Source of the DNA: Delphinella strobiligena
Lineage: Eukaryota > Ascomycota > Dothideomycetes > Dothideales > Dothioraceae
Direction: 5' to 3'
NCBI GenBank assembly: GCA_009982845.1
Contig: JAADKB010000009.1
Location: forward strand, 1,550,001-1,614,000
DNA: 64,000 bases
The number at the start of each line of letters is the position of its first letter. Positions within the stretch are counted from its first letter, which is position 1. Position numbers and translations under genes: made by a program. Of this stretch, positions 23,368-34,319 are shown one piece after another. The notes beneath the pieces are model-generated. The model worked only from the letters and a program-made list of their open reading frames with translations, was not told where the DNA came from and did no database searches.

Positions 23368-25716
23368 TCAAGTTTTCGTCTCCCTGCTCATCTCCTCGTC
23401 ATCGCTGAGATGCAAGCTCTCATCGTCGTCGCCGCCAAATTGAGAGATTTCGTCTTCTGCTTCATGTGACTTGTCGCTAGCCTTCCCGTCCTTTGCGCCA
23501 GCAGCCAATACCTTTTCGTAGTCTTTCCTGATGTTGTCCACGTTCAAATTAGAAGTCATGCTCGACTTTTCCCATGTCTGGAGGAATTCTAGGATCTGCT
23601 TTCTGGCTTCCGTCAACTCCTTTGATTCTTCAGATACTTGATTCTCAGGGTACCAAGCTGCATATTCGACGATGGTGCCTGAGAAAAACAAGTCACGACT
23701 TGTGGGGCAGGATGTTGGTGTAACGCTGGCCCCTACCCAACAAAGTTGCTCCACTGCTCGCCATGAACCAGCTGCAATGGCGGAGTGTAATGGTGTGACG
23801 TTGGTGTAACTGCGCGTGTTTACGTCTGCGCCTTGGCTTATGAGCTTTCCAAGAAGAGAAGGATCTTTGTCGCTGTATGTCGCTGCCCAATGTAGGACTG
23901 TCTTGCCTGTGGAAACTTCCTTTCTATTGACGAACGAAGATGGTTCTTCAGGAATCCAGGATATTAGCTCGCTCAGCATATTCTGCCGAACTGCACATTC
24001 GAAGGTAGACACATCGCCACGAGTGCTCCATGGACTTACGCCTTGATTCAATAGGAGGCCGACGATGAGTTTGTCGCCAAGATCGACAGCCATAGTGAGA
24101 GGACCGTGAGAAAAAGGACGATCGCCGAAAGGGGTTTTGAGGCACTCAAACTCCCCACATGGCTGGTAGTGGCCATAGTAGCTAGTAGGACTTGTGCCAA
24201 TCTTGTAGTCGCACCATGTCTTCAGATTATCACTTGATAGAAATAGCAGGTGCTCGCAGAGCTCGTAGTCCCTGATCATTATAGCAGCTAGGAGAGGTGT
24301 AGGACATGGCTTGAGCGGCGACGCTACGGGATTTGCCCGAATAGCAGTCATACTGCTCTTCTCAACTTCGTCACTGGGAATTGCTGCAGGGTCGACCAGG
24401 GGATATTCCATAAGCAGCGGTATCAGTGAAGTCCTTCAATGGCAGATTGCCAAAGCAAGGAGATGCTCATCTGGTATGTTCTGCACAGTTGTGTACTCTG
24501 AACGGCTGACCAAGAGTGATTGGGCACCGTGCTCATTGCCCAAGAGAATCAAGAGAATCAACAATTCCAGAATTTGAAGATAACGCACCTCAGGTAATTA
24601 GCTCCCGGCAGCCTGCAGCATCCTCACAGCTTGACAGCACCTAGAGTCAAGTGGCTCTAGCCTATCAAACTTATTTTGGTGCCAAAGTATCTCTGGATAA
24701 GCTTGTTGTATTCGAACCCAGACGAACATTGCCTCAACGAAAGCACTTGAGAGAACTTCCGCATTATGCTTGAAGGAGTCAAGAAGCAGGCTCATCGCTT
24801 CTACCCTGCCATGTTTTGCCGCCTCAACCAGAGCGCATCCTGGTTCGGCACCAATATCGATCAGGACACGCATCGACGCAGTATCTCCACTGCTGGCTAA
24901 AATGGACATTGCATCTGACAGCGACTTCGAGGAATATTTGAAGTGCTGGCTCAGTCATACTATCATAGCATTTTGCGAGTGTTGTGCCGCCGAATTTAAA
25001 GCATTGCCATGGTCTTCCGCGCCTCTACCAACCAGCAGTTGTAGTGTGATCACGTCTCCAGCTTTCGCGACACCTGGCAAAGCAGATGTCAATCGATCAA
25101 GTTCGAAATCCTCCGACAGAATGAGGCTTTGGAGCAGGTCAAGCTGCCCATGATCTGCGACTATCTTCACAACTTCTGGTAAATCCTTGGCGCCCCAACT
25201 GAGAAACAATTTGATAGAATCAAGGTCTCTTCTGGCGACAGCCGCAGCGAAACCTGGCTTGATGGTGTTGTCAAAGTGAGTCTTGTTTCTCAGCCTGTCT
25301 TTGAAGACCATAAGCATCTCAGCTGTAGCAGCTTGGCCTGAGGTCATTGTATCGCACAGCACGCCAGCTAGGTCATTTCGCCACCGCTTTTCGGAAAATC
25401 CGGGTTTGGGCTCGAACAAGTCATTCTTGATGCGTTTCAGAAGGAGCTGAAGCATCGGCACATCTCCACTGGTGGCAGCAGCCCTGATAGCACCTATTTG
25501 TGGAGGAACACCATGTTCAAGGAGCAACTGCACTAAAGACAGAGATCCAGTGTTAGTCGCAGTGGTCAGGCTATGGTTGGTATCTTCCGGAGGCCCGACC
25601 ACCTTGTCGATATTGGCACCCGTCTCTATGAGCTGCCTGAGTCCTTGGTCATCTGCTGTTTTGCACGCTTGATGGAGGGCCAGATCCGCCTTCCAAACGC
25701 TCGTGTTCATGTCCAT
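23368..25716 (-). pseudogene. Ankyrin-repeat protein with three in-frame stops
   Basis: One frame of 783 codons from ATG 25716 to 23368 encodes ankyrin-type repeats almost throughout: DLALHQACKTADDQGLRQLI, SLVQLLLEHGVPPQIGAIRA, ADHGQLDLLQSLI, STGKTVLHWAATYSDK, ADVNTRSYTNVTPLHSAI, and an acidic tail (SQFGGDDDESLHLSDDEE). It is cut by TGA (24955-24957), TAA (24598-24600) and TGA (24436-24438) with no frameshift. I looked for introns across each stop; none keeps the frame with good sites. Each stop is one transition from a sense codon. It converges on the N-domain/ankyrin gene. Ankyrin repeats bind partner proteins; the specific role is unknown. A 253-residue truncated protein is possible. Confidence 0.75.
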
Positions 25717-27079
25717 GAGTGGCGCAGCAGGTGCCAGCTTTCACATATGATGATATTACCATATCATGCTCGTCGTATAAGATCAAACGGCTTTGTAACA
25801 GGGAACGCTGATGAGAGATTACTGATTTGGGGATCTCTTTTCACATGTCTCACGCTCAAACGAAGACTGCAGTGGTAAAATGCATGCATACAGTTGCCTG
25901 ACGAGGTACGTACCTCCGTGATTCATCGATGCAGTCACATGCGACACGTGAATGGACCATGAATCCTCCTCTTGGCGTCGGCCTTGCAGATGTGCGAGGT
26001 GCCGAACACAATTTACTAGCTCGTACCCCTCGATTGAGCCTTGCTTCTGCATAGCATGTACTCTAACCATCGTGCAAAGTACGTACCACACCAGGACTGA
26101 TTACATCTCTTTTGCTCCTGGTCGAATATGGAAGTACTGCTTCAGTCTTAAACCATGCAGACCAATATTCATCTAGAGGTGCTATGAGGGTGGTACACAG
26201 GTAAGGTACCTACCTTAGACAAGCTAGGCCAAGATATACAACAGTCACTGTCTCGAGCTTCGAGACACAAAACTTGAATCATGATCTGCTCAACATACCA
26301 CACTTGTTCTTGTCCTGCTTTGTGAAAGCCCTTGGTTCTACCAGACAAGAATCAAGCTACAGCCAAGCTACTCAAGGACGTCTTTGCTTACTTTGATGCA
26401 ATGCCTTTCGTGTCGCTTCGGTCGCATTTAGTTTGCAGATGCAAGAAAATTGGCGGCACGACATACCATCCTCACTAGGTACATAGCTAGTTGGATATCA
26501 GTTCTAGTCGATACTACAGTGCCTGGCCCGCATACACTACGGATCGGGTATTGGACAATCTGATGCAGTCAGATGTACATGTTCTTGTGGTGGTGCTTAG
26601 ATGAGCGAAAAAGTTGAGGCTGTTCTGGAGGGTATGCAGGTTGGCATGTCGAATGGGTTGGAAGGACCTAGCACTGTGTCAATCTAAATGCAGCAACCAA
26701 GACGGCCAGCATTTTCCCAACAATCTTCTCACATTCGGAGTGCTGTAGTAATCCTAGGACAGGAGCCCCGTATCTCGCTTAAAAGCCAGTAAATTTGTCA
26801 GCTTGCAGGCGCCATATGTTTGTTCATCGGCTGTGTTATGAATGCAGCCGACATTGTTGCTTATCAACAACTTATGAGTTGCTTACGAAGACCTTCCGTC
26901 TCACTCGCCAGACAGCTTCTGCAGACTTCGCCAACTTATCACAGGCAGCTAGGTCTCAAGACGGGCCATATAAAACCAGGGGCCCGCGATACAGACGATG
27001 AACTCAATTCCAATCTGCTCAGCTCACAAACCTAAGCGAAGCAACAAATCTCAGCTCATATCATTATACCGCATACGCC
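25717..27079. other. Intergenic region upstream of an SDR gene
   Basis: No gene recognised in about 1.4 kb. It ends with the promoter of the SDR gene, including a TATA box at 26969-26975. Confidence 0.55.
26969..26975 (+). promoter_or_regulatory. TATA box of the SDR gene
   Basis: TATAAAA in the context GGGCCATATAAAACCAGG, 105 bp before the start codon at 27080, with a CT/CA-rich leader between. A textbook match to a regulated fungal promoter, but not experimentally supported. Confidence 0.5.
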
Positions 27080-27931
27080 ATGTCGACCACCAACTATCTG
27101 GTTACAGGTGGTAACAGAGGGATTGGTTTTGGCCTTGTCTCCACCCTTCTCAAGCGACCTCACACCATCGTAGTCGCCACGGTTCGCAACATCACTGAGG
27201 AGATCACAAAATCCCTCAACGCTCTACCAACTGGTCACGGCTCACGCGTCATCATCGCTAAGCTCGATTCTCTCAACGACTCTGATGCCAAGCAGGTGGT
27301 TGAAAGACTTCAGAAAGAGGAAAACGTCGATAAATTGGATGTAGTGATCGCCAATTCTGGGATTTCAAAGTACTACGGTCCAGCAGTGTCGACACCCATC
27401 TCGGAAGTTCGCGAACATTTCGAGGTCAATGCCGCAGCACCACTCCTACTTTTCCAAGCTGTGTGGCCTCTTCTCGAGAAAAGCGATGCGCCGAAGTTTG
27501 TAGTGATCTCCACGTGTGTTGCTTCTATCGGAGACATGGACCAAACGCCTCTTGCCGCAACTGCATATGGTGGCAGCAAGGTCATGCTGAACTACTTCGT
27601 TCGAAAGATACATTTCGAGAACGAAAAGCTCACTGCATTCCCTATCCATCCTGGGTAAGCTGGGTGATGGCGTTCGTCAAGTATATCATTGGGCTAACGT
27701 ATATCTTAGATGGGTACAGACGGATATGGGGAACATGGGTGCAAGGTCCGCAGGTATTGAAGAAGCCCCAACTACAGTGGAGGAAAGCGTTTCCGGACTT
27801 CTGAACAAGGTATGGCTCGAGAAGGAAATGTGCATAGTAAATGCTGACAAATTTGTAAGATTGATAATGCAACAAGGGAAGAAACATCAGGTACATTTCA
27901 ATCTTTCTATGGGTTCACATGGAAGTGGTAA
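27080..27931 (+). CDS. Short-chain dehydrogenase/reductase (norsolorinic-acid ketoreductase-like)
   Basis: NAD(P)-dependent oxidoreductase. The cofactor motif is TGGNRGIG (residues about 9-16), the family NAG motif appears as NSG, and the catalytic set is the Ser in VVISTCVAS plus YGGSK (YxxxK). Overall it is closest to the sniffer/NorA-like class of fungal SDRs. Three exons: 27080-27654, 27710-27809 and 27860-27931 (248 aa), with introns of 55 and 50 bp, branch sites GCTAAC and GCTGAC. The last exon gives the class-typical tail IDNATREETSGTF...TWKW. Intact, with a TATA box upstream. The substrate is not predictable, and no biosynthetic cluster surrounds it. Confidence 0.88.
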
Positions 27932-28569
27932 ATTGATAACGGTTCCCGGAAACCGCGTATCGGGCAGAGACATTAGTTGTAGTATTCAATGCTGAGATGT
28001 TTTATTTTGCACCATGTTCATTGCTCAACTTCGTGACGCGGTCCTTCTACAGACAATGTCGAATTGGTCATTTCATGCATTCGTCGACATCAAACCATTG
28101 ATAGGTCTGGAAAGTTGAGCCGTAATGGATCGTCGTGTATTTCCCGGGGCTGAAACATTAGGTCCCGTCGTCAGTGCAAACAAGGATATGTCTCCGACGT
28201 TGCGGTGTCTTGGCTTGAGTGCTCTTGCGCTTTCCAGAAAAGTGCTTGACCATGTGACATTTAATGATTCTAGAGACGATGGTAATCTGATGCCAATTGC
28301 AAAGGCGGTCAATGATATTTCTTAAGAAGATTGAGGCTGGCGTCTGATTGGCTGTCGGGCGGAAAGTTGTGGGACCGGATTTTCTGAGTTCGAACGCATC
28401 ATCGTGCATGTGAACAAGACGACAAGGTTGGGTCGATCCCAGGAAGCATTTTGCACGTTCTGTGCACCGCTGTTACTCGTATATACCAGCATGGACGCGT
28501 CGATGCGATAGTCTTCCATATCATATATCTTCGGTGTACGATTAGCTTCGGCAAAGCACCGTCGACGCC
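27932..28569. other. Intergenic region between SDR and NIPA-type transporter
   Basis: About 640 bp with no recognisable gene. The end contains the leader of the transporter gene. Confidence 0.5.
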
Positions 28570-30698
28570 ATGTACTTACCTCGCCATCCGGTTGTGGCTC
28601 AACATCACGGACCCTTCTTCGATATCCACTTCGCCGGCGGTCCTGCAGGAGGATGGTCATCACTGATTGGTATCATCACCGCCATCATTGGAAACATTCT
28701 TATATCATTCGCATTGAACACGCAACGATATGCACATATTCGCCTCGCCCGTGAAAGAGAGCAGCAAGAAGATGCGGCAGAGCAGGACCAAAAGCGCGGG
28801 AGCTCAAGAAGTTATGGAGCGCAACAGACCGAGATTGCAGATGAAAGAGCACAAATCAACGCAAAGTCGAACACGGCGACCAATGGCTATGCCGATTATC
28901 AGGAAACCGATGGGACAGAGGCTACAGAGTCGGATCCTCTTATCCCTTCTCTCGGCTCAAGATCAAGAAAATCATCCGCCTCTGCTGACTCCGAGTCCAC
29001 TGTGCGTCCTGGAACAAAGGGTACTGACTCTGCCGTCGAGAAGTCATATCTACATTCACCGTATTGGTGGCTTGGTATATCATTGATGGTTGTCGGAGAA
29101 GCCGGCAACTTCCTGGCCTATGGCTTCGCTCCTGCATCCATAGTTTCACCCCTTGGTGTGGTTGCTTTGGTGGTTAATTGCCTCATCGCGCCATGGATGT
29201 TGCACGAGAACTTCCGGAAAAGAGACGGCCTCGGCGTTCTGATTGCTATTGCGGGTGCCGTGACTGTCGTGTTGAGTGCCAGTGATAGCAATCCCAAGCT
29301 CGCACCCGATAAGATATGGTCCTTGATCACGACATGGGAGTTTGAGACATATCTTGGCATCACCATCTTTCTCATTCTGGTCTTGATGGTTGGAAGTAAC
29401 ACCGAGTTCGGCGAGAAATCCATTCTTGTTGATCTTGGTCTAGTGGGCCTTTTCGGTGAGCAAAGAGATGTGTGCTTTGTGGTCGACTTCATACTGACCA
29501 TGTTTGATCAGGTGGCTATACTGCTCTTTCTACCAAAGGTGTCGCATCGCTATTGTCAAACACATTGTGGCATGCCATCACCTTCCCAATCACCTATTTG
29601 CTGCTTGCGATTTTGGTATCCACAGCTATCATGCAGATCAAATACCTCAACAGAGCCTTGCAGAGGTTTGACTCCACCCAAGTCATTCCAACTCAATTCG
29701 TGCTGTTTACTATATCCGTCATTCTCGGAAGCGCAGTCTTATATCGAGACTTTGAGCGCCAGACGACACAAGACGCCATCAAATTTGTCGCCGGCTGTGC
29801 CTTGACTTTCTTCGGAGTGTGGCTCATCACTTCCGGACGCAAACAAGGAAAAGAAGAAGACGAAGAAAGCCTTCTGGAGGATGATGCTATCAATCTTGTT
29901 GACGAGACCGGTCAGCAGCCAGAGATCAGAGAACGCGAAGATGGCAATGCTCACCTTCGTAACGTGAGGTCTAACACCCCTTCGCTTATCATCACTCACA
30001 ATGACACCGAGTCTCAATCCGCCACTTTCGGTGGTCCATCTCCTATATATGAAAACCCCTTCGCAGGCGCACTACCAACCAACATCTCTTCGATTCACGC
30101 GCTGTCCGCTGAGACACTTCCTACCACACCATCTAAGGGCGGCCAGAAGCAGCCTCCACGGATGCATGCTACCACCTCTGCACCCGTCATCCCGACCTCC
30201 TCAACCCTTACTCCCGATCGTCCTCTGACGACTCGCCAGCGCACAACCGCTTATGGCGAAGGTTCAGCCCATATTATCTCTCCACGTTCACCATCGCAAA
30301 GGCCACAGGAGCCTGAAAACGCCCCGGGAAGGAAACGCAGCATCGCGTCCATGCTTCCTGGTCCTCTCGTAACGCCACTATCGTCTTCCCTTAGCGCGAT
30401 AGTAGCAGATAGTCTTCGCAGAGGCATGGATCGTCCAAGAACCATGGATAGGAGGCGGACGACTCGACGAAGCGTCAGGCCTCAGCGATCATTTGCAGCA
30501 GGGGATTATAGGCCCACTACCACCGACGGAGACTTCACGCTCCGACTTACTGCTACTGCTGACACAGCTGCGTCCCGCAATGCAGCCACCTCCTATGGCC
30601 CCAAGACCAGGGGCAGAAGTTTTTCAGACTATTTCCAAGCTGGACGTTCAAGAGCCAGTACGCTAGAAAGCCTCCGAAATAGTCAAGATGAGGAGTGA
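28570..30698 (+). CDS. NIPA/DUF803-family membrane transporter (putative Mg2+ transporter)
   Basis: Multi-span membrane protein of the NIPA family; animal members carry Mg2+. I count about nine hydrophobic segments, starting WSSLIGIITAIIGNILISF, including YWWLGISLMVVGEAGNFLAY, the family core SPLGVVALVVNCLIAPWML, and AIKFVAGCALTFFGVWLI. A Ser/Glu-rich loop of about 130 residues separates the first segment from the rest, as in fungal members, and the C-terminal third is a long hydrophilic tail rich in Ser, Thr and Arg. Two exons, 28570-29455 and 29512-30698 (690 aa); the 56-bp intron (GTGAGC...GATCAG) joins LFG to GYTALSTKG in a transmembrane region. No lesion. The start rests on the first in-frame ATG close to the first segment. 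Confidence 0.88.
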
Positions 30699-31314
30699 GA
30701 GGCCAATCCTCCTGCTCGCTTTGATTTCGTTTCTGGCGGGAAGGGCGCAGATATGACGGGAACGACCGTTTGTGCAGATGTTCATGAGCATGGCGTTTTT
30801 GGCGCATTGGCGCATTTGGCACAGCACGCAATGTTTTATATGTATCACCAAGATATGAGAAGATTAGATGATGGGCGATTCTTGATGCAAATGTAATATT
30901 CTTTAGATTTGCAGTTAACAGCAATGACCAGCGTTACATATTACGAATCACTTCGTGGACATGAGAGGGTAAATGGCCTTTTCCACCCGTTGAACTACTC
31001 ATAGTAGTTTTGAGAAAATGTGAGTTTCGAGAAACTGTGAGTTCCAAGGCTCAACAGCCATCTCCGTGTCTTGCCCGTGGACATCGTAGGCTCGACGCAG
31101 TCTCGCGCAAGGCACTATGAACCACCTCTTCGTCTCACATACTACTTATTGCATCCCAGCCATCGCCTCCAAATTGCTCCCATTTCACACACTCGTAGTC
31201 ATCGTTCATTATCTTGCATTGCCATGGCCCTAGACACGAAGTCCATTGTTTGCACTTGTCGCCTTTCCATGCTAGACAGAATTTTTGGTTGTCTGAACAA
31301 GTTACTAGAAATGG
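30699..31314. other. Intergenic region
   Basis: About 600 bp between the 3' ends of the transporter and the small secreted protein gene. Nothing recognised. Confidence 0.5.
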
Positions 31315-31686
31315 TCAGTTTTGGTGACTAAGTGAATTGGAGATTTGATCTATGGGGGGGGATGTGGGATTTGGATGCAATGTGATGTACAGTGATGTAT
31401 GAGGACGAGGTGTCACCTTACATTCTGGAATCTTCTTGCCATGTCCTTTGAGTCTCGAGACACTACGAGATGTAGAAGAGGTGAAGATGGCTAGGTTAGA
31501 TGATCGATAGGCAGCTTCTGTGGCCGAAGGTTTTCTTAAAGTGTCTGGTTGCCGCAAGAAGTCTGTCGATGTTTCTGGCTTGATGGCATTGCTGATTGGC
31601 CTTGTGAAGTCTGGAATCACCAGTTGGGCTGTGGATGTGAGGGCTAGAAGAGCGCAGATGGCGCTGATCAGAGTGGACTTGAGCAT
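31315..31686 (-). CDS. Small predicted secreted protein
   Basis: Unspliced frame of 123 aa starting MLKSTLISAICALLALTSTA, a clear signal peptide with a likely cut after STA. The rest is hydrophilic, rich in Ser, Thr, Arg and Pro, with no known domain and few cysteines. A good donor GTAAGG lies inside the frame (around 31420); splicing to the acceptor CACTTAG near 31322 would end the protein soon after KIPE. A TATA box lies 47 bp upstream. The size and signal fit the loose definition of an effector candidate, but nothing shows such a role. No homologue recognised. Confidence 0.55.
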   Translation of the reverse strand: MLKSTLISAICALLALTSTAQLVIPDFTRPISNAIKPETSTDFLRQPDTLRKPSATEAAYRSSNLAIFTSSTSRSVSRLKGHGKKIPECKVTPRPHTSLYITLHPNPTSPPIDQISNSLSHQN

Positions 31687-32689
31687 TTTTCGTGTCTGTG
31701 GTCTTGATGGAGATGATGTGGAGGGAACAATGTTTTATAGAAATCTACTCTTCTCGTCTTCGGCATTTCAGACCGTTCTCTTGGAGCTTGGAAATGTTAA
31801 TCTGCTAGATGGGATTGGTTCCTGAGTACGCTTACTGCTATACACTTTTGATGTAGACGGGACTTTACAAAAGCTTGTCGCAAGGGAAAGGGGTTCGAAG
31901 CGTATAGCAGCGAGTCGAGTGACAACAATAAGGTATACCCTTGTGCTGCCTACCAAACATCATTTGTATGACTATGTCATTTTCTACGTGGGATCCCTGT
32001 AATATGCGTAGAACATTGTCGGATCTTATCTGTTGGAGATGATAGTACCTAGCTTAGGCATGGTTGATTTTTGGAGCCATGTGCCAAGACCGAGGCACGC
32101 GAAACCGACCTCTGTTGACGGAAGGTAAGGTGGATTTTCCAGCTCCCACTTCCTCTTGACACTTCTCATGTAGTTGGATTCTCTGTCAATTAGCCACACT
32201 AGCTCTTCTACATTGTATCGAAGAGGCTCGCACTAATGCATAGAGTGTCATTTTCGTCACTTCATGATGCCCAACGCATGCCACCTCAAGTCAGCCAACG
32301 GAGTCAGTAACTTTGCGCCACCTGAGAACGAAGCACGCCTAAAATGATAGTATATCTGGTGATAGGATGCCGAAAGGTGTTGCCCATTATGCTCTCCTCC
32401 GGCTACTGGTAGTATAAATGGACAATGCCCCATCTGAGAATTTTCACTGGCCCAGATTTAAAAGCATCTCTGGTACGGGTGACATTATGCAAGCCACTGT
32501 CACATGGTGTCTGTCTCGAGGCCAGAGGTACCGCTATCATTATACAAGCTATCGTCAGCTTACATGGCAACAAAATGGGGGCATGAAGACTCAGCAATCT
32601 AGAGTCACATCAATCAAGAGTCTGTCATTCTGAAGAAAGATGCCTACTTAGCACCGCGTCACAGTAGTGATTGGATAGGCTACTTCACT
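31687..32689. other. Divergent intergenic region
   Basis: About 1 kb between the small secreted protein gene and the patatin-like gene. Only the TATA box at 31733-31739 is recognisable. Confidence 0.5.
31733..31739 (-). promoter_or_regulatory. TATA box of the small secreted protein gene
   Basis: On the minus strand CTATAAAACATTG, 47 bp before the start codon at 31686. It supports the small frame being a real transcribed gene. Confidence 0.45.
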
Positions 32690-34060
32690 ATGGCTCAGAA
32701 CCGTCCACGGATACTACTTTTATTAGGTTCGTCCGAGATGACTTCAAAAATCATCTTCGATGTTGACGCGTTTTGCAGATGGGGGAGGTGTCAAAGGACT
32801 TTCGCTAATAATCATCCTGAAAGAAATCATGAAAGCTGTCAATCGAGGTCGTTCTTCGAGATTGGACCCTCACGAAGTATTCGATCTGATTGGTGGCACC
32901 AGTACCGGAGGGTGCGTGGCCTCTTATGCTAGCTAAGCTCCACAATTGAACTAAATTCTCAGGATAATCGCGTTGATGCTGGGCCGGCTCAAGATGTCAC
33001 CAGATCAATGCGAAAAGGCATACTGCAAACTCTCAAAGGAGATCTTCGAGCCCAACTACAGACCTCATGACCCCCGAAGAGCACTTGAGAAATTCAGAGC
33101 TGAAGGAAAATTCGACGCTATTGCATTAGAAGTTGCCATCAAGGATGTTCTCAAGACTGTCGGGTTGGAGGACGCCCCCCTCATGAAAGAAGACGATCCT
33201 ACATGCAAAGTGTAAGCTGAAATTTCGACTCGGTCCAGCTCTGCGCTCACATAGACACAGCTTTGTATGTGCAGTTCGTCAGGAAACAGTGAACCTGTCC
33301 ACCTGCGTACGTATGATAATCCAAACGAGTTCGGGGACCACCTATCTGACAAGTTCAAAATCTGGCAAGCGTGTCGCGCCACATCTGCTGCTACAACCTT
33401 TTTTGAATCCTTCAATCTAAAAGAGCTTGGTCTTGGTTTCGTTGATGGTGGTCTGCTTTACAATAATCCTGTTGATAAGGTGATGTCGGAAGGGAAGAAA
33501 ATATGGCCTGGTGAGTCGATGCTGCTGATAAGCATCGGGACTGGAAATGCTCCTGGAGAAGCCCTCGCCGGCTACATCTTCAAGGTCGCAAAATACATGG
33601 CGAAGCTCCTCACCAGAACCGAAAAGGCTGCTATTGACTTCTACAACGCCAATCCGGACATGATTCAGAAGGGGCTCTATTTTCGATTCAGTGTTCCGGG
33701 CATGGCATCCATCGGCTTGGACGAATACAAGTTCTTACCTCGAATTACCTCAGAGACTCTTCACTATCTCCAAATGCCAGAGACTGGAGCCAAGCTTCGG
33801 AGTTGCATTGGGCTGTTGACAGGAAAGCAAGGTATGGCGCATGATCTTGGCACATTTTCCAGAACCCACTATCAGTCTCGGCTTCTGGGACGTTCACCTA
33901 CCTGTGGCAATCCTCCTTCATCGAGGCAGTCGGAGCAAGATACGCAGAGGGCCCACTATGGAGTCGAGGAGGATTGGCGTAGGACAGGCATACGCGGGCA
34001 TTCCTTAATATGCATTTGGAGTCGTACGTGAATCGTAGCCACCCGTCGAGTCACAGCCCC
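32690..34060 (+). pseudogene. Patatin-like phospholipase domain, probably the N-terminal half of a decayed STAND gene
   Basis: Patatins are Ser-Asp lipid acyl hydrolases. Exons 32690-32726, 32779-32911 and 32963-33211 give the glycine loop DGGGVKGLSL, the nucleophile elbow GGTSTGG and IIALMLGRLK; exon 4 carries the catalytic Asp in FVDGGLLYNNPV. Introns are 52 and 51 bp. At exon 4 the usual acceptor (33260) reads FVCAVRQ, then is one base out of frame with EPVHLRTYDNP; a later CAG at 33273 keeps the frame but drops that strand. After GKQ near 33830 the conserved reading moves to another frame (TYLWQSSFIEAVGARYAEG) and meets a TAG at 33980-33982. No usable stop-free link to the NACHT region 300 bp on. 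Patatin-NACHT fusions are known among fungal NLR-like proteins. Confidence 0.7.
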
Positions 34061-34319
34061 GAGGATAATTTCTGCTCACTCGTGCTGTCACATCGTTTAC
34101 AGCCCCGCCGTCGGGCTCACGGTAGACTGGTTGTCGGGTATCCCTCATCATGGCTTTCCACGCTTCCAGTGCAAGAATATGCTTAGTCAATTACTCCTCT
34201 GAACTATGGGTGCACGTCTGTGCTCTTTACAGAACAATGTGCTGACAGATTTGTCCTCAGATATCCCTTTGACTGCAGCTGAGGAGACTGGTATATTGTT
34301 CATTCGTACTTAGGCTGCC

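Noticed and set aside
27080..30698. Secondary-metabolite gene cluster around the NorA-like SDR
   Set aside because: No synthase, P450 or other tailoring enzyme nearby; the neighbour is a transporter of the NIPA type and the rest are NLR-like relics.
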